Shown in pieces: positions 9,133 through 14,817 of a stretch of 23,597 nucleotides of DNA (its first letter is position 1; each line of letters starts with the position of its first letter). The notes under the pieces are model-generated. The model saw only the letters and a list, made by a program, of their open reading frames with translations, was not told the origin of the DNA and ran no database searches. The position numbers were made by a program, and so were the translations under genes. The DNA comes from Bathymodiolus brooksi thiotrophic gill symbiont (lineage in GTDB: Bacteria; Pseudomonadota; Gammaproteobacteria; PS1; Pseudothioglobaceae), in the NCBI RefSeq assembly GCF_903642095.1, contig NZ_CAHJWD020000124.1:1-23597 (forward strand), written 5' to 3'.

Positions 9133-9714
9133 TTAAGGTTTGAATGTTTTTATGCCTTCTTTTAAATAAATTAAACCAGAGTATAAAGTCAATAAAGTTG
9201 CAGATAATAATAATACCACGCCAATGTTAAAACTTGGCAAGCCAAAGAAGGGCTGCTGATAAAGTAAAAACAAGATAGCAAAAATCTGCACAAAGGTTTT
9301 TACCTTGCCAATGAATGAAACATTAATAGTAGAACGCTGACCAATTGCACTCATCCACTCCCTCAATGCCGAAACCAAAATTTCCCTAGAAATAATAATC
9401 AACGCACAAACGCCAATATACCAATGTGTACTACTAGGATAATAATCAACCAATAGAACCAACGCCGTTGAAACCATTAATTTATCCGCAACAGGATCTA
9501 AAAAAGCCCCCAATTTTGAAGTCATCTTTAACTTTCTCGCCAAATATCCATCTAAATAATCCGTCATACTAATAGCGGCATAAACCCCAGTAACCGAAAA
9601 ATTAATCCAAGTGAATATCGGCGTTTCCGTGTAAGCAGGTTGTAAATAATACAACACCACAAAAAGCGGAATTAACGCAATTCTTGATAGAGTTAAAATA
9701 TTCGGTATTGTCAT
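9133..9714 (-). CDS. pgsA: CDP-diacylglycerol-glycerol-3-phosphate 3-phosphatidyltransferase
   Basis: An integral inner-membrane enzyme making phosphatidylglycerol phosphate from CDP-diacylglycerol and glycerol 3-phosphate. The CDP-alcohol phosphotransferase motif D-x2-DG-x2-AR-x8-G-x3-D-x3-D is complete from D52 to D76 (DYLDGYLAR ... GAFLDPVAD). Several hydrophobic helices precede and follow it. The start is placed at the ATG whose product begins MTIPNILTLSR, the typical PgsA N-terminus, preceded by TAGGA about 10 bases upstream. ATG codons at 9717 and 9738 are in frame but add atypical residues. This gives 193 residues, close to the usual 180-200. The gene lies between tRNA genes on the same strand; uvrC, often its neighbour, is absent. 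Confidence 0.93.
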   Translation of the reverse strand: MTIPNILTLSRIALIPLFVVLYYLQPAYTETPIFTWINFSVTGVYAAISMTDYLDGYLARKLKMTSKLGAFLDPVADKLMVSTALVLLVDYYPSSTHWYIGVCALIIISREILVSALREWMSAIGQRSTINVSFIGKVKTFVQIFAILFLLYQQPFFGLPSFNIGVVLLLSATLLTLYSGLIYLKEGIKTFKP

Positions 9715-9743
9715 CATAAAAAAAAATCCTACCAGCATAAACT

Positions 9744-9777
9744 AAAAAACCCCTGTATATTCACACAAGGGTTTAAA
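9744..9777 (-). terminator. Probable terminator downstream of tRNA-Arg
   Basis: AAACCC (9747-9752) pairs with GGGTTT (9769-9774). After a single C/A mismatch the stem continues with TGT/ACA around an 8-base loop. On the minus strand it is followed by a T run, about 8 bases after the tRNA-Arg 3' end. Confidence 0.7.
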
Positions 9778-9784
9778 AAAAATA

Positions 9785-9861
9785 TGGTGCGCTCGGCAGG
9801 AGTCGAACCTGCAACCGCTCGGTTCGTAGCCGAGTACTCTATCCAGTTGAGCTACGAGCGC
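9785..9861 (-). tRNA. tRNA-Arg (ACG)
   Basis: A 77-base cloverleaf on the minus strand. The acceptor GCGCTCG pairs with CGAGCGC, the D arm is TAGCTCAACTGGATAGAGTA, the anticodon loop is CTACGAA with anticodon ACG (A34 is normally deaminated to inosine), the T arm is GGTTCGACTCC, and CCA is encoded. Confidence 0.97.
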
Positions 9862-9862
9862 T

Positions 9863-9967
9863 TTTTTTTGCTTAAGAGCGTAAACTACTGCGTTATTTTT
9901 CATCTGTCGTATGTAGAATACTGTCTGATAAAAAATGCCTTGTATTTCACGCCCTTAAGCAAAAAAA
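9863..9967. repeat. Palindromic mini-element with 19-bp inverted terminal arms
   Basis: TTTTTTTGCTTAAGAGCGT (9863-9881) and ACGCCCTTAAGCAAAAAAA (9949-9967) are inverted copies with one mismatch, bounding about 105 bases directly 5' of tRNA-Arg. The interior contains part of a direct repeat (9881-9921). No protein is encoded. It resembles a MITE or REP-like intergenic element; an unusual terminator or a tRNA promoter region is the alternative. Confidence 0.55.
9881..9921. repeat. 41-bp direct repeat, copy 1
   Basis: It begins TAAACTACTGCGTTATTTTT and matches the copy at 9977-10017 at 36 of 41 positions with no gaps. It lies inside the palindromic mini-element. Confidence 0.7.
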
Positions 9968-9976
9968 TACAAAACA

Positions 9977-10017
9977 TAAACTACTTCGTTATTTTTCATT
10001 TGCCGTATATAAAATAC
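9977..10017. repeat. 41-bp direct repeat, copy 2 (diverged)
   Basis: It begins TAAACTACTTCGTTATTTTT, five substitutions from copy 1. This copy lacks the flanking CTTAAG arms, so it looks like a truncated or decayed second unit. It lies in the 229-base gap between tRNA-Arg and murF, which otherwise holds no gene. Confidence 0.7.
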
Positions 10018-10090
10018 AAAAAAATGAAAAACACATAAACAAGTGCAATATTATCGCTATATTTACGCCAAAGGTCAAGCAAGAATAGAG

Positions 10091-11344
10091 TTATTTTTGC
10101 AGATGTTTTACTAATTGGTCAAGTTTAACGATACGAGAGCCTTTAATCAGCAAAGTGGTGTTAGCGTGATGAGTTAAAAGATGTGATGCCAAACGATCTA
10201 AATCGTCAAAGTGAATGCCCTCATAATATTTTGCCAATTCTCCGTAGGTATAAACTTTATCAAGTGTATTTTTAGCTAATTGCCCAATTTCTTGATGAAA
10301 GGTTTTGGTGTTGTTGCCAAGTTCTGCCATATCGCCAAGCACAGCAATTTTTTCACCTTCAAAGTTTAGTAGGGTGGCAATTGCCGCTTTCATAGATTGA
10401 GGGCTGGCGTTATAAGTATCGTCAATAATGGTAAGATTGGGTTGTTGAATAATATTCAGTCTGCCTTTTTCAGGCGTTGTGTTTTCCAAGCCCTGCTTGA
10501 TTAGGTCAATATCAATTCCTAAGGCATAAGCACAAGCACTTGCTGCTAAGGCGTTGTCAATATTATGCCTACCAAGTAGTTGCAATATAATAGGTGTTTT
10601 TTTATTAACAATGTGTAAAGTGAAGCAATGGTTGTTAATCTCGCTGGCAAACACATTTCCTCCATCGCCAAAGCTTATATCACCTGTAAAAGTAGTTTGT
10701 GTATTGACAATATTTTTTGAACGGTGGGTGTAAATTTCGCCTTTGGCTTTGACTAAATTATCAAAGCCACCAAATTCGCCAATATGTGCATCTAAAGTAT
10801 TTGTTACGAGTGCAATATCAGGCGGTGCCAGAGTGCATAAATGTTGAATTTCACCCAAATGATTTGCCCCCATTTCAATTACTGCATATTGGTGTTTTTT
10901 CTTCAATTCAAGCAAAGTCATCGGCACGCCAAGATGATTGTTAAGGTTACCTTTAGTTGCTAAAGTAGGTGCCTTTAATTGCAGAATATTTTTTAACATA
11001 TTTTTGGTGGTCGTTTTACCGTTGCTACCTGTAATAGCAATCACAGTAGGCTTAATATTTTGCAAATGCCAACGGGCAATTTCACCAAGTGCTGTTTGCG
11101 TATTTTCAACCACCAATGAAGGTAAATTTGATTCTATTTTCTTACTAACTATAACAGCCACCGCCCCCATTTTCTGTGCTTGATCAATATAGTTATGTGC
11201 ATCAAAATTATCCCCAATCAGTGCTACAAATAAAGCACCATCCATGCGTTTTCGAGTGTCAGTACACACGCCACTAAATTTAACATTAGCAACGCAATTT
11301 GTGTTCAGTATTTTGGCAATAGTATGTGTATTAAATAATGGCAT
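10091..11344 (-). CDS. murF: UDP-N-acetylmuramoyl-tripeptide--D-alanyl-D-alanine ligase
   Basis: The cytoplasmic ATP-dependent ligase that adds D-Ala-D-Ala to UDP-MurNAc-tripeptide, the last soluble step of peptidoglycan precursor synthesis. The Mur ligase ATP loop TGSNGKTTT is present, with MurF-like VIEMGANHLGEI, GRHNIDNALAA and DDTYNASPQSM segments. The start chosen gives MPLFNTHTIAKIL, matching the usual length before the first conserved helix. A GTG at 11362 adds six residues and has AGGA four bases upstream, so it is a serious alternative (423 versus 417 residues). murE lies on the same strand about 1.9 kb upstream, separated by fic and a lipoprotein gene, and mraY does not follow. Confidence 0.95.
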   Translation of the reverse strand: MPLFNTHTIAKILNTNCVANVKFSGVCTDTRKRMDGALFVALIGDNFDAHNYIDQAQKMGAVAVIVSKKIESNLPSLVVENTQTALGEIARWHLQNIKPTVIAITGSNGKTTTKNMLKNILQLKAPTLATKGNLNNHLGVPMTLLELKKKHQYAVIEMGANHLGEIQHLCTLAPPDIALVTNTLDAHIGEFGGFDNLVKAKGEIYTHRSKNIVNTQTTFTGDISFGDGGNVFASEINNHCFTLHIVNKKTPIILQLLGRHNIDNALAASACAYALGIDIDLIKQGLENTTPEKGRLNIIQQPNLTIIDDTYNASPQSMKAAIATLLNFEGEKIAVLGDMAELGNNTKTFHQEIGQLAKNTLDKVYTYGELAKYYEGIHFDDLDRLASHLLTHHANTTLLIKGSRIVKLDQLVKHLQK

Positions 11345-11353
11345 TCTTTTAGG

Positions 11354-11389
11354 TATAATCACTATATCCTGTAATAATTTTTTTACAGG
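11354..11389 (+). promoter_or_regulatory. Putative -10 element and leader hairpin upstream of the small barrel protein
   Basis: A consensus TATAAT at 11354-11359 on the plus strand is followed by a 7-bp inverted repeat CCTGTAA/TTACAGG (11368-11374 with 11383-11389), which would sit at the very 5' end of the transcript. No convincing -35 hexamer was seen. The region also overlaps the start of the divergent murF. Confidence 0.35.
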
Positions 11390-11416
11390 TATTTTAATTA
11401 TTATAAGGTTAAATAA

Positions 11417-11728
11417 ATGAAAAACTTAATAAAAATAATTGTGTTGTCTAATTTTTTGATTTCAATGGCACATGCAAATAGTAATGTTAACGGCATCTAT
11501 TTTGGTATCGGAGGTGCATTAAGTACATTAACAGAGGATGTCGTTATTAATGAAGAAAAATATACTGTAACATACAAAGAAAATAGTTACAAAGCATTAG
11601 TCGGTAAGCGTTTAAATGACAAGGTAGTTGCTGAATTACAAATTGTTAGTTTTGCCAAAGGTGATAACAATAAACGATATATAAGTTCCGTTACATGTCT
11701 GAGAGTAATTTTGGTGCCGTTTTATTGA
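11417..11728 (+). CDS. Short exported beta-barrel-like protein, possibly truncated by a frameshift
   Basis: 103 residues with a clear signal peptide (LIKIIVLSNFLISMAHA, cleavage near residue 20). The mature start NVNGIYFGIGGALSTL and the alternating polar/hydrophobic pattern of KYTVTYKENSYKALVGKRL and VVAELQIVSF are typical of small outer-membrane beta-barrels. Such proteins usually run to 160-200 residues and end in an aromatic-terminated strand, so this one seems incomplete. The last dozen residues (SSVTCLRVILVPFY) lose the pattern. Another frame is open from 11674 to a stop at 11770-11772, and reads YKFRYMSESNFGAVLL. A frameshift near 11674-11690 would join them, but the product would still be short. 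AAGG precedes the ATG. The gene is oriented against its neighbours murF and fic. Confidence 0.5.
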   Translation: MKNLIKIIVLSNFLISMAHANSNVNGIYFGIGGALSTLTEDVVINEEKYTVTYKENSYKALVGKRLNDKVVAELQIVSFAKGDNNKRYISSVTCLRVILVPFY

Positions 11729-11783
11729 GAATTCAATCAATCAAAAAATTTATTGCCTTAGGTTCATCTTAATTGGCTTTCGG

Positions 11784-12656
11784 TTAATCACCAATTTTCC
11801 ATTTGCCTTTTTCAGAAAAGGCAGCAATAGTTTGGCGTTTGGCTTTATTAATGAGATTGGCGTGTGATATTTTGTGTCGTTTGCTGTAATCTGCTAAGGT
11901 GATAATTTCTTTACCTTCTAAATATGCTAAGCGTTTGTGGTAACTATTTGATAATGCTGTGCCGATAATTTGTTCCATTACTTTGGTTTTGCCCGTTTCA
12001 TTGAATTCGCTGAAAGCAGTGTAATAATCTGCTTTATCAATGAATTTAATGTTAATCGGCACAAAACCATCACGAATCAATAAGTAATTATTTAACACAC
12101 GCCCGATGCGTCCATTGCCATCAATGAAGGGGTGAATTTGTTCAAATTGCAAATGTAGTAGGGCGATGCGCTTAATAATATGTTCGTTGTTTGTTGCAAA
12201 ATAATCTGCTAGTATTTTGTGTAGTTTGTCGATAATTTTTTCAGGAGCAACGGCAATATGATTACCGACTCGCACCCATTCGTCTTTTTGCCGCCATCTT
12301 CCTGCAAAAGCATCGTTAATATTGGCTAGTAACATTTTATGTAATAGCAAAATAATCTCCAAAGTGAGTTCTGATTGCGTGGCTTTTTTGTTGATGTAGT
12401 CAACCACCCGAGCGAGGTTTTTTGCTTCAAATAACTCTCGCTCAGAAATGTATTTATCAAGGTCAATTTGTAATAAAACTTTTTCAGTGTCACCTAGGGT
12501 AAGCGTGGAATTTTCAATTGCATTGGAATTATAAACTTGCTCCCCAACTTCGGTTTCTGAGAGTAAATCTAATAATGATTGCTTATTTTGGAATGAAGCA
12601 TAGTAACGCTTTCGTAAGCGTTGAATGTTTTCAAAGATTTCAGGTTTTTTTGCCAT
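11784..12656 (-). CDS. Fic family AMP-transferase, class II self-inhibited, with C-terminal helix-turn-helix-like tail
   Basis: 290 residues. Fic enzymes transfer AMP (or related groups) from nucleotides to hydroxyls of target proteins. The catalytic loop is canonical, HPFIDGNGRIGR (175-186), with H175 the general base. An inhibitory motif of the form S/T-x3-E-G/N precedes it as SNAIEN (44-49, Glu48), which places it in class II, where the inhibitory helix is in the same chain. No separate antitoxin is therefore required or seen. The C-terminal 45 residues (ITLADYSKRHKISHANLINKA) look like a small DNA-binding helix-turn-helix. It lies between murE and murF on the same strand. An inverted repeat covers its predicted -10 box. 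The targets are unknown. Confidence 0.93.
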   Translation of the reverse strand: MAKKPEIFENIQRLRKRYYASFQNKQSLLDLLSETEVGEQVYNSNAIENSTLTLGDTEKVLLQIDLDKYISERELFEAKNLARVVDYINKKATQSELTLEIILLLHKMLLANINDAFAGRWRQKDEWVRVGNHIAVAPEKIIDKLHKILADYFATNNEHIIKRIALLHLQFEQIHPFIDGNGRIGRVLNNYLLIRDGFVPINIKFIDKADYYTAFSEFNETGKTKVMEQIIGTALSNSYHKRLAYLEGKEIITLADYSKRHKISHANLINKAKRQTIAAFSEKGKWKIGD

Positions 12657-12664
12657 AATTGACT

Positions 12665-12670
12665 ATTATA
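12665..12670 (-). promoter_or_regulatory. Predicted -10 box of fic
   Basis: TATAAT on the minus strand ends 8 bases before the fic ATG (12656), so transcription would start within about two bases of the start codon. No Shine-Dalgarno sequence fits in between. No good -35 is visible. Confidence 0.5.
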
Positions 12671-12711
12671 ACCGTTAAAAAATAGTTTTATTTGTTATTT
12701 TTAACGGTTAT
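12668..12711. promoter_or_regulatory. Inverted repeat overlapping the fic promoter (candidate operator)
   Basis: ATAACCGTTAAAAA (12668-12681) and TTTTTAACGGTTAT (12698-12711) are perfect 14-base inverted arms around a 16-base spacer. The core half-sites TAACCGTTA and TAACGGTTA are centred 33 bases apart, about three helical turns. The proximal arm overlaps the predicted -10 box of fic. Binding by the Fic protein's own HTH-like tail is an inference. Confidence 0.5.
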
Positions 12712-12795
12712 GTGGTGTAAAGTGTAAATTATTTTTGTGTTTCAAGTAATGCTAATGCTCATTAAACTGGTGGTTTTGCCTTTAAAAATTCGTCA

Positions 12796-12834
12796 AAAAA
12801 AATCCAGTGTAACTAAGATGCACTGGATTTTTTT
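12796..12834 (-). terminator. Intrinsic terminator after the small lipoprotein gene
   Basis: AAAAAAATCCAGTG pairs with CACTGGATTTTTTT around an 11-base loop. The A and T runs make it able to act in both directions. It lies about 95 bases past the lipoprotein stop on the minus strand and insulates fic from upstream transcription. The rest of 12657-12927 holds no gene. Confidence 0.85.
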
Positions 12835-12927
12835 AATGTTTTTATTTGTTAAACTGCTTGCATATCTTTTATTGGTAATCAAGTGGACAAAAATTTTCGT
12901 CTAAGATATGCAAAGGTCTCTAATAGA

Positions 12928-13110
12928 TTAAATAGGAATATCATCCACCGTATCGGCAGCTGTATCAATCGCAGCATCCATAGTATTGCCAGCTACTGGC
13001 ACTACTGAAACAACTGCACCGACAATTCGCATTGGCACGGTAACAACTTTAGTAAGAAAACAACCTGACAAAGCGAAACTTAATAAAACTAGTGATAGGA
13101 TTTTAAACAT
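12928..13110 (-). CDS. Very small lipoprotein
   Basis: A 60-residue protein with a lipoprotein signal peptide: charged start MFK, hydrophobic core ILSLVLLSFA and lipobox LSGC with the modified cysteine at residue 17. The mature peptide of only 44 residues contains VVTVPMRIVGAVVSVVPVAG followed by an alanine/aspartate-rich tail ending DDIPI. The composition resembles small uncharacterised proteobacterial lipoproteins with VP-V-V-P motifs. No function is known. An extended -10 promoter (TGGTATAAT) lies about 29 bases upstream and a strong terminator follows, so it is probably a monocistronic gene. These flanking signals are the main support that so short a frame is real. Confidence 0.7.
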   Translation of the reverse strand: MFKILSLVLLSFALSGCFLTKVVTVPMRIVGAVVSVVPVAGNTMDAAIDTAADTVDDIPI

Positions 13111-13138
13111 AATTTTTTTTGTTGTTAAAAGAAAAATT

Positions 13139-13147
13139 ATTATACCA
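13139..13147 (-). promoter_or_regulatory. Extended -10 promoter of the small lipoprotein gene
   Basis: TGGTATAAT on the minus strand combines a consensus -10 hexamer with the TGn extension, giving a leader of about 22 bases. The -35 region is weak. The remaining part of the 176-base gap up to murE holds only a short inverted repeat, TTAATAGC/GCTATTAA (13153-13160 with 13181-13188). Confidence 0.45.
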
Positions 13148-13286
13148 TTTTTTTAATAGCTATGTTAATTAAGGGCTTGGGCTATTAATGATGATTTATA
13201 TTTATGCAAAAATCTCTAAATTATAGTGCTTATATTTTTTTTGGCATTTAACTTTACTAGGTTTAATAATTAGCTATTATGCCTTT

Positions 13287-14681
13287 TTAAGAGGATTTAA
13301 GAATGTCTTGAGCGATTTGAATATCATTTAAATCAATGATATTATCTTTAAATTGTTGTGTGGTTTCATGCCCTTTGCCAGCGATGAGTAAGCATTCATT
13401 TTCGCCTAAGGTGGTAATGGCAGTTTCAATGGCAAGCTGCCTGTCTAGGGTAATATCCACTTCATAACTGTCGTCAATACCATTTAAGATATCGTCAATA
13501 ATAGCGCGCGGGTTTTCATTGCGTGGGTTATCGTTGGTCAAAATAAGGGTGTTTGCTAATTTTGAGACAATTTTGCCCATTTTTGCGCGTTTGTCTTGAT
13601 CTCGATTGCCACCACAACCGAATACTAGGCGAATTTTAAAGTTTGGATAGTGTTGTTGTAATGAGGTGATAGTATTTTCGATGGCATCTGGTGTGTGGGC
13701 GTAATCTATCCACACCAAATGGTTGTCTATTTTTTGCATTCTACCTAGTGGTGGCGTGAGTTTGTGCAGTAGAGGAATGATTTTTTCATTGTCAAACCCG
13801 AGGGCTTTAAGTGTGTGAAAGGCGGCTATGACATTCAATAAATTGAATTCACCTAAGAAAGGCACTTCAAAAACATAACTTTGTAGTGTGACTAAAAAAC
13901 CTTGTTCAGTGGGTCTAATATCATCAAAATCCTCTAAGCCAAAGTTGATATTTTTTTTGCCTTTTGCTGCCTTTAGAAAATTGGCGTAATATTTATCGTC
14001 TCGGTTAAGGATAGTAGTGGTAACACTGGCTAGTGAAAATAATCGTGCTTTGGTGCTTTGATAAGTGTTCAGATCTTGGTGATAATCTAAATGGTCTTGT
14101 GTAAGGTTGGTAAACACTGCATGAGTGATATTTAACCCAGCAATTCTATTTTGGTCAATGCCATGTGATGATACCTCTAATACAGCGGTTTTTATATCAT
14201 CTTTAGCATACCCAGCAAGTGTGCGATAGAGTGTAAGGATATCAGGTGTGGTGTGCTGAGAATGCTGTTCAGATTGACCAATACCTAGTGTGCCAATCAA
14301 TCCATTTTTAACCCCTAATAAAGTAAGTAGTTGTGAGATAAAACAAGCCACTGAGGTTTTGCCATTTGTGCCAGTAATGCCGATTATTTCTATATTTAGT
14401 GCATCGGCATACATTTGTTTTGCCAAAACAGGCAAGTATGATTCTAAATCGTCAATACGAATGGTAGGCACACGACACTCAATATCTTCTGAATCAATTA
14501 GGACGGCAACACAACCGTTTTCAATGGCTTGATTAATGTGCTTAATACCATGAGTTGATTGCCCTTGTAAGGCGATAAATACATCACCATCTTGTATGTG
14601 TTGTGAATTAAGGCACACTCCTTTTACGGTAAAGTTGAACTCAGTTGAAGTAATATTATGGAGCAGTTGTTTGATATTCAT
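13287..14681 (-). CDS. murE: UDP-N-acetylmuramoyl-L-alanyl-D-glutamate--2,6-diaminopimelate ligase
   Basis: The cytoplasmic Mur ligase adding meso-diaminopimelate to UDP-MurNAc-dipeptide. The ATP loop GITGTNGKTS, the lysine expected to be carbamylated (in YQSTKARLF), the FGCGGNRDQDKR segment and the DNPR motif that distinguishes diaminopimelate-specific from lysine-specific MurE are all present. The start is placed at the ATG giving MNIKQLLHNI, which fits the family. An in-frame ATG at 14717 would add 12 residues but would place a consensus TATAAT inside the coding region. Neither start has a Shine-Dalgarno sequence. With the chosen start the mRNA may be leaderless. It is the first gene of the minus-strand murE-lipoprotein-fic-murF series and diverges from soxB. 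Confidence 0.95.
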   Translation of the reverse strand: MNIKQLLHNITSTEFNFTVKGVCLNSQHIQDGDVFIALQGQSTHGIKHINQAIENGCVAVLIDSEDIECRVPTIRIDDLESYLPVLAKQMYADALNIEIIGITGTNGKTSVACFISQLLTLLGVKNGLIGTLGIGQSEQHSQHTTPDILTLYRTLAGYAKDDIKTAVLEVSSHGIDQNRIAGLNITHAVFTNLTQDHLDYHQDLNTYQSTKARLFSLASVTTTILNRDDKYYANFLKAAKGKKNINFGLEDFDDIRPTEQGFLVTLQSYVFEVPFLGEFNLLNVIAAFHTLKALGFDNEKIIPLLHKLTPPLGRMQKIDNHLVWIDYAHTPDAIENTITSLQQHYPNFKIRLVFGCGGNRDQDKRAKMGKIVSKLANTLILTNDNPRNENPRAIIDDILNGIDDSYEVDITLDRQLAIETAITTLGENECLLIAGKGHETTQQFKDNIIDLNDIQIAQDILKSS

Positions 14682-14687
14682 GTGCGT

Positions 14688-14693
14688 ATTATA
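14688..14693 (-). promoter_or_regulatory. Predicted -10 box of murE
   Basis: TATAAT on the minus strand is followed after 6 bases by the ATG of murE, so the expected transcription start coincides with the A of the start codon. The -35 region is weak (GTCTTT at 17-base spacing). Confidence 0.45.
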
Positions 14694-14736
14694 ACGAATA
14701 CTATTTACTAAAGACATTAAGTCTATTTCAGAATAT

Positions 14737-14742
14737 TATAAT
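14737..14742 (+). promoter_or_regulatory. Candidate -10 box of the soxB operon
   Basis: A plus-strand TATAAT about 75 bases before soxB. The -35 position (ACATTA at 17 bases) is poor, which could mean activator dependence. A clear ribosome-binding site GGGGAAG (14807-14813) precedes the soxB ATG at 14818. Confidence 0.35.
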
Positions 14743-14817
14743 TTAGTGATAGTTTTGCACTCTGAGTCTGGACACAGTAAAATTATTTTATTTTTATTTA
14801 ATAACTGGGGAAGATGA

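Noticed and set aside
12859..12912. 10-bp inverted repeat TGCATATCTT/AAGATATGCA with a 34-base loop
   Set aside because: Arms of this length at this distance are expected a few times in a 23-kb window, and no T run or start codon is associated with it.
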